Source of the DNA: Alphaproteobacteria bacterium
GTDB lineage: Bacteria; Pseudomonadota; Alphaproteobacteria; Caulobacterales; Aquidulcibacteraceae
Assembly (NCBI GenBank): GCA_018969015.1
Contig: JAGWZE010000020.1
Span: 1 to 64,000 of the forward strand
Direction: 5' to 3'
Length of the DNA: 64,000 nt
Shown: positions 9,534-19,401 of the stretch, piece by piece
Layout of the letters: each line of letters opens with the position of its first letter
Numbering within the stretch: position 1 is the stretch's first letter
Notes under the pieces: generated by a model
The model's input: the letters and a program-made list of their open reading frames with translations, nothing else
The model's database searches: none
What the model was told of the DNA's origin: nothing
Program-made: the position numbers and the translations under genes

Positions 9534-11393
9534 ATGTCCTTGTCCCGTCGTACGATTCTCGCCACTGGCGCCGCCGCGGCCGTGGTTGCGGCCTGCCAGC
9601 CGAAAGCGCCTGCGCCGGCCGCCGGCGACGCCGCGTCCAAGGCGCTCGCGACGCTGCTCGACGAGATCTCTACGGCGGCGCTGAAAGAGTCGCCCGAATA
9701 CGCCACCGCGCTCGCCGTGACCGAGGCCCAGGCCGGCGGACCCTACGCAAGCCGCCTCTCGGACCTCTCGATGGAAGGGCAGGTCCGGCGCGCGAAGATG
9801 GTGTCGGACTATCTCGCCAAGCTGAAGGCGGTGGACCGCACGAAGCTGACGTCCGCGGACGCCGTCTCGCTCGACGTGGTGACGACCGCGTTCGCCAACT
9901 ACGAGCGCGGCTCCGCGTTCGGCTACGGAAAGTTCGGCTTCGGCGAACCCGCGCCGTACGTCGTGACGCAGCTCGACGGCGGCTTCGTCAATATCCCGGA
10001 CTTCCTCGACTCCCAGCATGCGATAACGAGCAAGCCGCTCGCCGAGGCCTATGTCGCGCGCCTCGAGGCGTTCGGCACGATGCTCGACCAGGAAACCACG
10101 CGCGTCAAAGCCGACGCGGGCAACGGCGTCATCCCGCCGGACTTCATCCTCGACGGCGCGCTCAAGCAGCTGAAGGCCTTCGCGGCCCAGAAGCCCGCTG
10201 CGACCATCCTCGTCGCCTCGCTCGCGCGCCGCGTGAAGGATCTGAAGGACCTCGACGCCGCCGGCCAGGCCGCGCTCGTCGCGTCGGCCGAGAAGATCGT
10301 GAAGGAGAAGGTGCTTCCGGCCTATGGCCGCCAGATCGAAGCGCTCGCTGCGGTGCGCCCGAAGGCGGTGCACGATGCGGGCGTGTGGCGCCTGCCGCAG
10401 GGGGCGGCCTTCTACGAAGCCGCGCTCGCCGCCCAGACCACGACGACGCTGTCGCCCGACGAGATCCACCAGATGGGCCTCGACCTCGTCGCCTCGATCT
10501 CGGCCGAGATGGACGCGGTGTTGAAGTCGCAGGGGCTGACGAAAGGCTCGGTCGCCGAGCGCGTCCAGGCGCTGTCGAAGCGCCCCGACCAGCTCTATCC
10601 GAACACGGACAAAGGCCGCGCCGATCTCCTGGCCGCGCTCAATGCGCAGGTCGAGGCGGTCACCGCGCGTATGCCCGAGCAGTTCGGCGCGCTCGCGAAA
10701 GCAAAACTCGCGATCAAGCGCGTGCCGGAATACATCCAGGCCGGCGCGCCGGGCGGCTACTATCAAGGCGCCGCGCTCGATGGCTCGCGCCCCGGTTCGT
10801 ACTACATCAACCTGCGCGACACGGCCGAGTGGCCGAAATTCACGCTGCCCACGCTCACCTATCACGAGGGCGTGCCGGGCCATCACTGGCAGATTTCGAT
10901 CGCGCAGGAATCCACCGGGCTGCCGTTCATTCGCCGCGCCATTCTCGGCTTCAACGCCTACGCCGAAGGCTGGGGCCTTTACGCCGAGCAGCTCGCGGAC
11001 GAGATCGGCATGTACGCCAATGATCCGCTCGGCCGTCTCGGCTATCTGCAGTCGGCGGCGTTCCGCGCGACGCGCCTCGTCGTCGACACGGGCATGCACG
11101 CAAAGCAATGGTCGCGCGAGAAAGCGATCGACTACATGCTCGGCGTCACGGGCGATCAGCGCTCCTCCGTCGTCACCGAGATCGAACGCTACGCCGCTTG
11201 GCCGGGGCAGGCCTGCGGCTACATGGTGGGCCGTCAGGTCATCAATCGCCTGCGCGACGGCGCCAAGACCAAGCTCGGCGCCAAGTACGACCAGAAGGCG
11301 TTCCATGATGTCGTTTTGACGAACGGCTCGCTGCCCTTGTCGGTGCTCGAAGCCCTCGTGGCGGACTGGTCGGCGAAAGCCGGCGCGGCCTGA
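9534..11393 (+). CDS. DUF885 family lipoprotein, putative metallopeptidase
   Basis: 619-residue secreted protein. The N terminus SRRTIL followed by an alanine-rich hydrophobic stretch and VAAC looks like a Tat signal with a lipobox, so export and membrane anchoring are likely. The body matches the DUF885 family by its long helical composition and the HEGVPGHH signature near residue 446, a zinc-site-like motif characteristic of that family. Substrate is unknown; family members are generally treated as peptidases. It lies between murG and murC, which are adjacent in most dcw clusters, on the same strand and 18 bases before murC. A role in wall peptide turnover is possible, but rests on context only. 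Confidence 0.85.
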   Translation: MSLSRRTILATGAAAAVVAACQPKAPAPAAGDAASKALATLLDEISTAALKESPEYATALAVTEAQAGGPYASRLSDLSMEGQVRRAKMVSDYLAKLKAVDRTKLTSADAVSLDVVTTAFANYERGSAFGYGKFGFGEPAPYVVTQLDGGFVNIPDFLDSQHAITSKPLAEAYVARLEAFGTMLDQETTRVKADAGNGVIPPDFILDGALKQLKAFAAQKPAATILVASLARRVKDLKDLDAAGQAALVASAEKIVKEKVLPAYGRQIEALAAVRPKAVHDAGVWRLPQGAAFYEAALAAQTTTTLSPDEIHQMGLDLVASISAEMDAVLKSQGLTKGSVAERVQALSKRPDQLYPNTDKGRADLLAALNAQVEAVTARMPEQFGALAKAKLAIKRVPEYIQAGAPGGYYQGAALDGSRPGSYYINLRDTAEWPKFTLPTLTYHEGVPGHHWQISIAQESTGLPFIRRAILGFNAYAEGWGLYAEQLADEIGMYANDPLGRLGYLQSAAFRATRLVVDTGMHAKQWSREKAIDYMLGVTGDQRSSVVTEIERYAAWPGQACGYMVGRQVINRLRDGAKTKLGAKYDQKAFHDVVLTNGSLPLSVLEALVADWSAKAGAA

Positions 11394-11411
11394 TCGAAAG
11401 CGAGCATCGCC

Positions 11412-12815
11412 ATGGCGCGCCCCGCACCCTTCGACGTCGGCCCGGTCCATTTCGTCGGCATCGGCGGGATCGGCATGTCCGGCATCGCCGAAGTCATGCT
11501 CAATCTCGGTTACAAGGTGCAGGGGTCCGACGCGAAGGCGTCGGCCAACACCGAACGCCTCGCCGCAAAAGGCGCGACGATCCATATCGGCCACACCGCC
11601 GCCAACGCTGACGGCGCGGGCGTCGTGGTCATTTCTTCGGCGATCAAGTCCGGCAACCCGGAGGTCGATGCGGCGCGGGCGCGCGGCGTGCCGATCGTGC
11701 GCCGCGCCGACATGCTGGCCGAGCTGATGCGGCTGAAATGGACGGTCGCGATCGGCGGCACACACGGCAAGACGACGACGACGTCGATGGTCGCCGCGCT
11801 GCTCGTCGCCGGCGGGCTCGATCCCACGATCATCAATGGCGGCATCATCAACGCCTACGGCTCCAACGCCCGCGTCGGCGCCGGGGACTGGATGGTCGTC
11901 GAGGCCGACGAGAGCGACGGCACCTTCACGCGCCTGCGCGCCACGGCCGTGGTCGTCACCAACATCGATCCCGAACACCTCGACCACTACGGCACGGTCG
12001 AGGCGCTGCATCAGGGCTTCCAGACCTTCGTGGACTCGATCCCGTTCTACGGGTTCGCCGTTCTGTGTACGGATCATCCGCAGGTGCAGGCGCTCGCTGC
12101 GCGCACGCAGGACCGCCGCGTCATCACCTACGGCTTCAATCCGCAGGCCGACGTCTGCGCCGCCAACGTGCGCCCGGGCAAGGACGGCGTGACGTTCGAC
12201 GTCATCGCCCGGCGGCGGGGCGAGGGGCCGGGCGTCACGATGCACGATCTCTTCCTGCCGGTGGCAGGGCGCCACAACGTGCAGAACGCCGTCGGCGCCA
12301 TCGCCGTCGCGCGCGAACTCGGCGTCGGCGACGCCGCGATCCGCGCGGGCCTCAAGACGTTCGCCGGCGTGAAGCGCCGCTTCACCACCACCGGCGTCGT
12401 CGGCGGCGTGCGCGTCATCGACGACTACGGCCACCATCCCGTCGAGATCGCCGCGGTGCTCAAGGCCGCGCGCGAAGTGGCGGACGGGCGCATCATCGCC
12501 GTGGTGCAGCCGCACCGCTACACGCGCCTGCGCGATCTCTTCCAGGACTTCTCGACCTGCTTCAACGACGCCGACGTCGTCGCGGTCGCCGACGTCTACC
12601 CCGCCGGCGAGCAGCCGATTCCCGGCGTCGACGCCGATGGGCTCGTCGCAAGCCTCGTCAGCCACGGTCATCGTCGCGCGCTCAAACTCGGATCGCTCGA
12701 GGGCCTGACCGACCTCGTGCGCGCGGAAGCCAGGCCGGGCGACATGGTCGTCTGCCTCGGCGCCGGCGACATCACCGCCTACGCCAACGCCTTGCCGGGG
12801 AAACTTGCAGGATGA
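11412..12815 (+). CDS. murC: UDP-MurNAc:L-alanine ligase MurC
   Basis: First Mur ligase of the stem-peptide pathway, cytoplasmic and ATP-dependent. The 467-residue product starts with the Rossmann motif [13 protein letters not shown], has the P-loop [11 protein letters not shown] near residue 114 and the C-terminal domain motif [10 protein letters not shown]. The ATG at 11412 lies 18 bases after the DUF885 stop. The last codon overlaps the murB start (ATGA). Confidence 0.95.
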   Translation: MARPAPFDVGPVHFVGIGGIGMSGIAEVMLNLGYKVQGSDAKASANTERLAAKGATIHIGHTAANADGAGVVVISSAIKSGNPEVDAARARGVPIVRRADMLAELMRLKWTVAIGGTHGKTTTTSMVAALLVAGGLDPTIINGGIINAYGSNARVGAGDWMVVEADESDGTFTRLRATAVVVTNIDPEHLDHYGTVEALHQGFQTFVDSIPFYGFAVLCTDHPQVQALAARTQDRRVITYGFNPQADVCAANVRPGKDGVTFDVIARRRGEGPGVTMHDLFLPVAGRHNVQNAVGAIAVARELGVGDAAIRAGLKTFAGVKRRFTTTGVVGGVRVIDDYGHHPVEIAAVLKAAREVADGRIIAVVQPHRYTRLRDLFQDFSTCFNDADVVAVADVYPAGEQPIPGVDADGLVASLVSHGHRRALKLGSLEGLTDLVRAEARPGDMVVCLGAGDITAYANALPGKLAG

Positions 12816-13723
12816 GCCCGACCCTTCCCGAGGTGCGCGGCCGCCTGCTGCGCGACGAGCCGCTCGCGCCCTACACCTGGTTTCGCGTCGGCGGGCCCGC
12901 GGACATCCTGTTCCTGCCGGCCGATCCGCAGGACCTGACGACCTTCCTCGCCCGCGTGCAGGATGATCCTGCACTGCGGTCCTTGCCCGTCACGGTGATC
13001 GGCGTCGGCTCCAACCTCATCGTCCGCGACGGCGGCGTGCGCGGGATCGTCATCCGCCTCGCCGGGCGCGCGTTCGCCGAGATCGAGGTTCTCGAGGGCC
13101 ACCGCATCCGCGCCGGGGCCGGCGCGCTCGACTCGATGGTGGCGAAGGCCGCCGCGAAGGCGGGCATCGCGGGGCTCGAGTTCTATGTCGGCGTGCCCGG
13201 AACCATCGGCGGGGCCTTGTGCATGAACGCCGGCTGCTACGGCCGCGAAACGAAGGACGTGCTCGTCGAGGCCACCGTCTTCGACCGCGGCGGCGTCCAG
13301 ACGATGATCTCGCCCGTGGGCGCGTTTGGCTACACCTATCGCCGCAACGCCATGCCCGACACGATGGTGTTCCTCGACGCGACGTTCCAGGGCGAACCGG
13401 GCGACGTCGCCGAGATCGAACAGAAGATGGCGCTCATCACCAGCCAGCGCGAGCAGAGCCAGCCGATCCGCGACAAGACGGGCGGCTCCACCTTCAAGAA
13501 CCCGCCCGGCGAGAACGCGTGGAAGCTGATCGACCGGGCCGGCTTCCGCGGCGCCCGTCGTGGCGGCGCGCAGGTCTCGGAGAAGCACTGCAACTTCCTG
13601 ATCAACACGGGAAGCGCGACGGCCGCCGACATCGAGGATCTGGGCGAGGAAGTGCGCGCCGGCGTCAAGGCGGCGTTCGACGTTCAGCTCGAATGGGAGA
13701 TCAAGCGGATCGGCGAGCGCTGA
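12812..13723 (+). CDS. murB: UDP-N-acetylenolpyruvoylglucosamine reductase MurB
   Basis: FAD-dependent reductase that converts UDP-GlcNAc-enolpyruvate to UDP-MurNAc using NADPH. The 303-residue protein shows the FAD-binding region with TWFRVGG and [12 protein letters not shown], the central PGTIGGAL stretch, the catalytic serine region [10 protein letters not shown], and the C-terminal conserved part [11 protein letters not shown]. It starts in a 4-base overlap with murC. It is the last gene of the first dcw block; the next two small genes run in the opposite direction and converge on its end. Confidence 0.95.
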   Translation: MSPTLPEVRGRLLRDEPLAPYTWFRVGGPADILFLPADPQDLTTFLARVQDDPALRSLPVTVIGVGSNLIVRDGGVRGIVIRLAGRAFAEIEVLEGHRIRAGAGALDSMVAKAAAKAGIAGLEFYVGVPGTIGGALCMNAGCYGRETKDVLVEATVFDRGGVQTMISPVGAFGYTYRRNAMPDTMVFLDATFQGEPGDVAEIEQKMALITSQREQSQPIRDKTGGSTFKNPPGENAWKLIDRAGFRGARRGGAQVSEKHCNFLINTGSATAADIEDLGEEVRAGVKAAFDVQLEWEIKRIGER

Positions 13724-13741
13724 GCCCGCCCGGCCTCCGCA

Positions 13742-13921
13742 TCAGGGCGTGAGAAGCGGGGCGGCGCCCATCGCGATCACGGCGCCCGCCGCAATCAGGC
13801 CGCCAAACCACAAGGCGAAGGCGACGCGTTTGCGCCGCGGCGGACGACTGGCCTCGGCTTCACGCGCCTCAGCCAAGTCCGCGAGCGGGCAGGGCGCTTC
13901 TTCGATCTGGTATTCGGACAT
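13742..13921 (-). CDS. Small single-pass membrane protein, unknown
   Basis: 59-residue product not recognised as a named family. It has an acidic N-terminal half, a basic patch RPPRRKR near residue 34, and one hydrophobic segment (about residues 38-57), suggesting a single-pass inner-membrane protein with the N terminus in the cytoplasm. The ATG at 13921 is preferred over a GTG at 13933 because GAAGG lies about six bases upstream. It is 28 bases downstream of the TIR-like gene on the same strand, so both are probably cotranscribed; its 3 prime end converges on murB with an 18-base gap. Confidence 0.6.
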   Translation of the reverse strand: MSEYQIEEAPCPLADLAEAREAEASRPPRRKRVAFALWFGGLIAAGAVIAMGAAPLLTP

Positions 13922-13949
13922 CGCTGCCTTCACGTTTACTTCGGCATGC

Positions 13950-14501
13950 TTACCGCAGCAGCAGCGCGGCGGCGAGGGCGCACAACACTAAAATCGCCGC
14001 CAGTACCCAGGGCAAAGCGGATGCGCGCTTGCGGGGTTCCGCCACAGCGGTGTTCGCAGCCGGCGCGAGCGACGCTGCGTCGCCTTTCGCCTTGGCGGGG
14101 GGCGCGGGCTTCACGACGAGCGGGGCGGCCACCACGGGTGTGGGCGTCGCCGGGGGGCGCAGGGCCGCAAGGAGGTCGTCGAGCCCGTCATGCGCGCTCA
14201 GATCGACGGCCGGCGCGCCCCGGCCGAGCGGCGGCGGCGTCACCTTGCCGAGCCGCGCGCCCACCAGCTTGCCGGCCTGACGCGCTTGGGCCGCTTGGCG
14301 CAGCACGCTCGGCGAGGCCGCCGCATGGCGCGACCACAGCACCACCACGGCATGAGCCTCCGCGGCCCGCTTGGCGAGGCGGGAACGGGCGGACGGCGGC
14401 GGATCGGCGCGCACGTCGAACCCCGCCGCGGCCAGCGCCTCCCCGACTGCGGCCCCCGCCGCGCCGTCCTGGGGCGCATACGCCAGCACGATGTCCGCCA
14501 T
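13950..14501 (-). CDS. TIR-like domain protein with C-terminal membrane anchor
   Basis: 183-residue protein. Residues 2-115 resemble bacterial TIR domains: a first strand DIVLAYAPQD, AGFDVRADP before the BB-loop region, the strand VVVLWS, then a helix and GKLV, and DLSAHDGLDDLLAAL at the end. A Pro/Ala-rich linker (116-158) leads to a basic patch and one membrane helix (about 162-182), so the domain would face the cytoplasm on a tail anchor. At the helix position where NADase-type TIRs carry the catalytic Glu, this protein has Q69 (in SPSVLRQAA). Enzymatic activity is therefore doubtful and a scaffold role more likely. GGAGA precedes the ATG. It interrupts the dcw cluster in reverse orientation. 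Confidence 0.75.
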   Translation of the reverse strand: MADIVLAYAPQDGAAGAAVGEALAAAGFDVRADPPPSARSRLAKRAAEAHAVVVLWSRHAAASPSVLRQAAQARQAGKLVGARLGKVTPPPLGRGAPAVDLSAHDGLDDLLAALRPPATPTPVVAAPLVVKPAPPAKAKGDAASLAPAANTAVAEPRKRASALPWVLAAILVLCALAAALLLR

Positions 14502-14785
14502 GTGATCGTCTCCTCACCCGCCTGCGCTCGGTAGCGGCCGCACCTGAGCCTGTGTCGGCGGCGGGGACGAGGCCGCGCCGGGCCGCGCGCGCGCGCCAGG
14601 CGCGCGGCGCCCAAAGGCGCGGCGCCCGGAGGTGAAGGATGGTTAACTGGCGGGCGCCAGGGAAATTCGCCACGCCGCCCTTCCGCCTCAGTCCTCCTTA
14701 ACCTTGGCGCGCTTTTCTCCAGGGCGAGCCAGAATGGCGGGGCACGGCGGTCTACCGGTCGACCGGGTCCAAAAGGAGGTGGGGT

Positions 14786-15697
14786 ATGGCGCGTGTTGCG
14801 GTCCTTCTCGGGGGATTGAGCCCTGAGCGTCCGGTCAGCCTCGTCTCGGGCGCGTCCTGCGCCGCCGCCGCCGAACGTCTGGGCCACACCGTCGCCCGCA
14901 TCGACCCCGCCGATCCGGACTGGATCGCCCAGCTCACGGCCTTCGCGCCCGACATCGCCTTCAATGGCCTGCATGGGGAGTGGGGGGAGGACGGCCGCAT
15001 CCAGGGGGTGCTCGACTATCTGCGCGTGCCGTACACGCATTCCGGCGTGCTCGCCTCCGCGCTTGCCGCCGACAAGGACAAGGCCAAGGCCGTCTTTGCC
15101 CAGGCGGGCCTGCCGCTGGCGAAGGGCCGGCTGATGCACCGACTCGAGGCGGCCAAGGCGCACCCGATGGAGCCGCCTTACGTCGTCAAGCCGAACGGCG
15201 GCGGATCGTCCCAGGGCGTGTTCATCGTTCGGAAAGGCGCCAACCGGCCGCCCGAGCAGCTGCTCGATCCGGACTGGGCCTTCGGCGATCTCGTCCTCGT
15301 CGAGGAATTCATCGCCGGGAAAGAATTGACCGTCGCGGTCATGGCCGGCCGCGCGCTCGCCGTCACCGAGATCGTGCCCGCGGGCGAATGGTACGATTTC
15401 GACGCCAAATACGCCGAAGGCGGATCACATCACGTCCTGCCCGCGAAGATCGAACCGCGCATCACCGAGGCCTGCCTGCGCATCGCCGAGCAGGCCCACG
15501 AGGCTTTGGGCTGCCGCGGCGCGACGAGAAGCGATTTTAGATACGATCCGGAAACGGATCATCTGGTTCTGTTGGAAGTCAATACGCAGCCGGGCATGAC
15601 GCCCACCTCGCTCGTGCCCGAGCAGGCGGCGCATTCCGGCATGACGTTCGACGAATTGGTGGGCTGGATCTTGGAGGACGCGTCATGGCCGCGATGA
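14786..15697 (+). CDS. ddl: D-alanine-D-alanine ligase Ddl
   Basis: Cytoplasmic ATP-grasp enzyme joining two D-alanines for MurF. The 303-residue product opens with [16 protein letters not shown] (substrate-binding Glu loop), has the ATP-grasp lysine and glycine-rich loop [12 protein letters not shown], and ends with the metal-binding region [18 protein letters not shown]. The ATG is preceded by a near-perfect AAAGGAGGT. The 284 bases upstream likely hold the promoter for the second dcw block. Its end overlaps ftsQ by 13 bases. Confidence 0.95.
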   Translation: MARVAVLLGGLSPERPVSLVSGASCAAAAERLGHTVARIDPADPDWIAQLTAFAPDIAFNGLHGEWGEDGRIQGVLDYLRVPYTHSGVLASALAADKDKAKAVFAQAGLPLAKGRLMHRLEAAKAHPMEPPYVVKPNGGGSSQGVFIVRKGANRPPEQLLDPDWAFGDLVLVEEFIAGKELTVAVMAGRALAVTEIVPAGEWYDFDAKYAEGGSHHVLPAKIEPRITEACLRIAEQAHEALGCRGATRSDFRYDPETDHLVLLEVNTQPGMTPTSLVPEQAAHSGMTFDELVGWILEDASWPR

Positions 15698-16623
15698 AAG
15701 CGCGCCGGAGCGTAGGCGCGGGGCGGGGCGGCGCGTCGTCGCAGGCGCGGCAGAAGCCGCTGCCGCGGCTCGCTGTCCTGCAGATGAAGACGGCCGAGCT
15801 CGCCGAGAGCATGAAGGCGCCGCGCGAACGCTCCGGAGCCGGACTGATCGCGAGCGGCGTCCTGATCGCGGGCGCGCTGATCGCCGGCGCCACGTTCGCG
15901 GGCGGGTCGCTCGTGGATGCGCGAGATCGCGTGGCCGAGATCGCCGATCACGCCGCGGCGGGCGCGGGGTTCAAGGTCACGAAGATTCACGTGGACGGCG
16001 TCGACGGCGCGCGCCGCGCCGAGGTCGAGGCCGCCGTGCTCGCGGGCGGCCAGGCGTCGCTCTTCTCCGCGTCCCCGCAGGACGTGAAGGCGCGCGTCGA
16101 GAAGCTCGATTGGGTTCAGCGCGCGAGCGTTGCGCGCTACTGGCCGGGCTCGGTGCGCGTGCAGGTGGAGCGCCGCCGCGCCGTCGCACTGTGGGATGAC
16201 GGGCGCAAGCTCGCGACCGTGGACGATCACGGCGCCGCCATCGCGCCGATCAAGCCGGGCGCAGGCCTGCCGCGCATCGTCGGCGCCGGCGCGGGGCCTG
16301 CCGTCTCGGTCGTGCTCGCCCAGCTCGAGAACCGGCCCGCGCTGCGCGCGCGGCTCGATGCGCTCGTGCGCGTCAATGACCGCCGCTGGGACCTGCGCCT
16401 CAAGGACGGCGCGGTGATCGCACTGCCGGCGAGCGATCTTGCCGGGGCCTTCGCGCGCTTCGATCGCGCCGACACCGCGTGGCGCCTGCTCGAGCGGCCG
16501 ATCGCACGCATCGATCTGCGCGACCCGCGCCGCATCATCGTGCTGCCCGGCGACGTGCTCGCCGGCGGTCCCGGCCTGCCCGACGCCCGCCCGGTCTCCG
16601 CGGCCCGCGGCGCTGACGTCTGA
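15685..16623 (+). CDS. ftsQ: Cell division protein FtsQ
   Basis: Bitopic divisome protein linking early and late division proteins. The 312-residue product has a basic N-terminal cytoplasmic tail, one membrane helix at about residues 50-75, a POTRA domain ([13 protein letters not shown] onward, about residues 92-165) and a beta-rich FtsQ domain with [19 protein letters not shown]. The ATG at 15685 sits 13 bases inside ddl with GGAGG upstream; another ATG at 15694 is possible. Gene order ddl-ftsQ-ftsA supports the call. Confidence 0.92.
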   Translation: MAAMKARRSVGAGRGGASSQARQKPLPRLAVLQMKTAELAESMKAPRERSGAGLIASGVLIAGALIAGATFAGGSLVDARDRVAEIADHAAAGAGFKVTKIHVDGVDGARRAEVEAAVLAGGQASLFSASPQDVKARVEKLDWVQRASVARYWPGSVRVQVERRRAVALWDDGRKLATVDDHGAAIAPIKPGAGLPRIVGAGAGPAVSVVLAQLENRPALRARLDALVRVNDRRWDLRLKDGAVIALPASDLAGAFARFDRADTAWRLLERPIARIDLRDPRRIIVLPGDVLAGGPGLPDARPVSAARGADV

Positions 16624-16633
16624 AGGGCTCGCA

Positions 16634-17932
16634 ATGACCGCTTCGCCGTCATTCCTGAAAACCCTGTCGGGCCGCGTGTCCGAGCTGTCGCCCGTGGCGG
16701 CGCTCGACGTCGGCTCCGCGCGCGTGCTCGCCCTGGTCGGCGCGCGCATGCCGACCCGGGATCTGGCGCTGCGCGGCATCGGGGCGCAATCCACGCGCCG
16801 CGGCGAGGATCTCGATGTCGATCCGGAGGCGGCCTATCGCTTCGCGCGCATCGCGCTCGACCGCGCCGAGCGCATGGCGGGCCTCTCCGTGCCGGCGGCC
16901 GTGGGCGTGCTTGCGGCGCCGGGCGTGGAGTCCGTGCGGATGCGCGCCCATGTCGCGCCCGTGCGCGGCGTCGTGGGTGAACAGGACGTGCGTCGCGTCA
17001 TCGCGGCCGTCACGAGCAAGGCCGAAACCGCCGATCACGTCGTCCTGCACGTCGCGCCGCTGGGCTATGCGCTCGATGACGGCGCGCTGATCGACGATCC
17101 CCGCGGCCGCGCCGCCGCCCGGCTCAGCCTGGAGGCCTGCGTCGTCGTCGCCCCGCGTGACGCCGCCGAGGACGTCGCCGCCTGCGCCGACATGGCGGGC
17201 GTGGCGCTCAGCGATCTCGTCGCCGCGCCCTACATGGCCGGGCTCGCCGTTCTGACCGAAGACGACCGCCGGGAAGGGGCGATCGCCCTCGATATCGGCG
17301 CGACGACGACGGGCGTTGCGGCGTTCGTGGATGACGGCCTCGTGCACTGCGCGACCCTGCCGATCGGCGGCGATCTCATCACCGACACGCTGGCCCGCCG
17401 CCTCGGCACCAGCTTCGCCGCCGCCGAGCGGCTCAAGCTCACGGTGCCCGTCTATGGCGCGCCGAACGCCGAGCAGGTGTGCGTCCCGCGGTTCGGGCCG
17501 GATGGCCGCCTCGGCGAAACGCGCCTGGCCCGCGGGGTGCTGCTCGATGGCGTCGATCCCGCCGTGATCGAAATCCTGAAGTCCGTCGCGGTGTCGCTCG
17601 CCGGCGCCAAACTGCCCGCCATCGCCGCCGAATGGCCGATCGTCATCACCGGCGGCGGCGCCGAACTGGCCGGCCTCGCCCAACGCGCGGGCGAACTCCT
17701 CAAGGCCGACGTGCGCATCGGCCGCCCGCTCGGCTTCCCCGAACTCGACGCCGGGGCCGCCAGCGGCTCGCTCGCCGCCGCCGCGGGTGCACTGCGCTGG
17801 AAGCATGGCCCCGCGTCCGAATCCCGCGTCGCCCGGCCGATCGGCCCGTCGCCCGCGCCCGTCGCGCCGTCGCCCTGGACGCCCCCGCGCGCCGCCGCCC
17901 GGGCCTGGGACTGGCTCAAGGCGAATTTTTGA
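16634..17932 (+). CDS. ftsA: Cell division protein FtsA
   Basis: Actin-fold ATPase that tethers FtsZ filaments to the inner membrane. The 432-residue product shows the phosphate-binding segments AALDVGSARVLALVG at the N terminus and ALDIGATTTGVAAF in the middle, plus the adenosine-site glycines ITGGGAELAG. After a Pro-rich linker it ends in an amphipathic helix containing RAWDWLKANF, the membrane-targeting sequence expected for FtsA. The ATG lies 10 bases after ftsQ with GAAGGG upstream. Confidence 0.94.
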   Translation: MTASPSFLKTLSGRVSELSPVAALDVGSARVLALVGARMPTRDLALRGIGAQSTRRGEDLDVDPEAAYRFARIALDRAERMAGLSVPAAVGVLAAPGVESVRMRAHVAPVRGVVGEQDVRRVIAAVTSKAETADHVVLHVAPLGYALDDGALIDDPRGRAAARLSLEACVVVAPRDAAEDVAACADMAGVALSDLVAAPYMAGLAVLTEDDRREGAIALDIGATTTGVAAFVDDGLVHCATLPIGGDLITDTLARRLGTSFAAAERLKLTVPVYGAPNAEQVCVPRFGPDGRLGETRLARGVLLDGVDPAVIEILKSVAVSLAGAKLPAIAAEWPIVITGGGAELAGLAQRAGELLKADVRIGRPLGFPELDAGAASGSLAAAAGALRWKHGPASESRVARPIGPSPAPVAPSPWTPPRAAARAWDWLKANF

Positions 17933-17955
17933 GCGGCCGCTGGCATCCGGCGTAG

Positions 17956-17970
17956 TTTACCCCGGCTTAA
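17956..17970. promoter_or_regulatory. Candidate CtrA-like box upstream of ftsZ
   Basis: The 105-base ftsA-ftsZ gap contains TTTA, seven bases, then TTAA, one mismatch from the CtrA consensus TTAA-N7-TTAA. It lies about 68 bases before the ftsZ start and overlaps an imperfect inverted repeat (GTTTA at 17955 against TAAAC at 17975). In Caulobacter CtrA represses ftsZ, so the position makes sense, but one mismatched 8-base match in a short gap is weak evidence. Confidence 0.35.
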
Positions 17971-18037
17971 GGGGCTAAACTGGAAATGGGGGAGCGAACG
18001 GGCCGAAATAACGCCTGGACCAGGAGCCCAGTCGTCC

Positions 18038-19357
18038 ATGATCCACACCAGCGGCGCCACATTACACGAGCTTAAGCCGCGAATCGTCGTCTTCGGCGTC
18101 GGGGGCGCCGGCGGCAACGCCGTGAACAACATGATCGACGCCCGTCTTCAGGGCGTCGAGTTCGTCGTCGCCAACACCGATGCGCAGGCGCTCGCGCGGG
18201 CCAAGACGCCCAGCCGCCTGCAACTCGGCGTGTCGATCACCGAAGGGCTCGGCGCTGGCGCGCGGCCCGAGGTCGGCCAGGCGGCGGCGCAGGAAAGCTT
18301 CAACGAGATCGTCGAATTCCTCGACGGCGCGCACATGGTGTTCGTCGCCGCCGGCATGGGCGGCGGAACCGGCACGGGCGCCGCGCCCGTCATCGCCCGC
18401 GCCGCCCGCGAACGCGGCATCCTCACCGTCGCGGTCGTCACCAAGCCGTTCCACTTCGAAGGCCAGCGCCGGATGCTGCTGGCCGAAGGCGGCGTGCAGG
18501 AGCTGCGCAAGCACGTCGACACGCTGATCGTGATCCCGAACCAGAACCTGTTCCGGATTGCCAACGATCGCACGACCTTCGCCGAAGCGTTCTCGATGGC
18601 GGACCAGGTGCTCTATTCGGGCGTGCGCGGCGTGACCGATCTCATGGTCATGCCCGGTCTGATCAATCTCGACTTCGCCGACGTGCGCACCGTAATGGCC
18701 GAGATGGGCACCGCGATGATGGGCACGGGCGAGGGCGAAGGCGTCAATCGCGCGCTCGACGCCGCCCACGGCGCCATCACCAACCCGCTGCTCGACATCG
18801 TCTCGATGAAGGGCGCGAAGGGCGTGCTCATCAACATCACCGGCGGCTACGACATGACCCTCTACGAGGTCGACGCCGCAGCCAACGAGATCCGCGCCGA
18901 AGTCGACCCCGCCGCCAACATCATTCTCGGCTCCACATTCGACGAGAGCATGGACGGGCGGATGCGCGTGTCCGTTGTCGCTACCGGCATCGACGACGAC
19001 CATGTCGTCAGCCAGCAAACGACCGTGCCGCCCGCCCGCCGCGCCGCCGAGGGCTATGCCGGTCCGGCCGCGCCGCGTCGTCCGCCGGTGCTCGATCCGG
19101 TCCGCCGCGACGTCGAGGCGAGCCACGATGAGCCGCGTCCGCAATTCCGCGGCGGGGACATGGAGCCGGCGCAGCCGCGTCGCCAGGGCGGCGGGTTCTC
19201 GCTGTTCGGCTTCCGTCTCGGCGGCGAGGAGGCCCCGCGGCCCGCGCCGGCCCCCGAGCCGCGGCGCGCCGAAGCCGAGCCTGCGGGCGAGGCGCCGATC
19301 GACGAGGATCTGGAGATCCCGGCGTTCCTGCGTCGCCAAATCCAGCCGCCGCGCTAA
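18038..19357 (+). CDS. ftsZ: Cell division protein FtsZ
   Basis: Tubulin-like GTPase that forms the Z-ring. The 439-residue protein has the nucleotide-binding loops [12 protein letters not shown] and the tubulin signature G108-GGTGTG, the T7 loop NLDFADV, and a Pro/Arg-rich disordered linker from about residue 320. It ends with the conserved peptide [11 protein letters not shown], the alphaproteobacterial docking tail for FtsA and other partners. A 105-base upstream gap probably carries its own promoter. lpxC follows 44 bases later. Confidence 0.96.
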   Translation: MIHTSGATLHELKPRIVVFGVGGAGGNAVNNMIDARLQGVEFVVANTDAQALARAKTPSRLQLGVSITEGLGAGARPEVGQAAAQESFNEIVEFLDGAHMVFVAAGMGGGTGTGAAPVIARAARERGILTVAVVTKPFHFEGQRRMLLAEGGVQELRKHVDTLIVIPNQNLFRIANDRTTFAEAFSMADQVLYSGVRGVTDLMVMPGLINLDFADVRTVMAEMGTAMMGTGEGEGVNRALDAAHGAITNPLLDIVSMKGAKGVLINITGGYDMTLYEVDAAANEIRAEVDPAANIILGSTFDESMDGRMRVSVVATGIDDDHVVSQQTTVPPARRAAEGYAGPAAPRRPPVLDPVRRDVEASHDEPRPQFRGGDMEPAQPRRQGGGFSLFGFRLGGEEAPRPAPAPEPRRAEAEPAGEAPIDEDLEIPAFLRRQIQPPR

Positions 19358-19401
19358 GAGGACGCATCCGGCGTCCGCGCCGGGGCGAATGTGAGGACGT
19401 C

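Noticed and set aside
13742-14501. TIR-like gene pair as an antiphage defence system
   Set aside because: No nuclease, cyclase, Thoeris or sirtuin partner is present, and the catalytic Glu position is Gln.
14502-14785. TTAACC half-sites before ddl as a CtrA box
   Set aside because: Only single half-sites (near 14643 and 14699) without the 7-base spacing.
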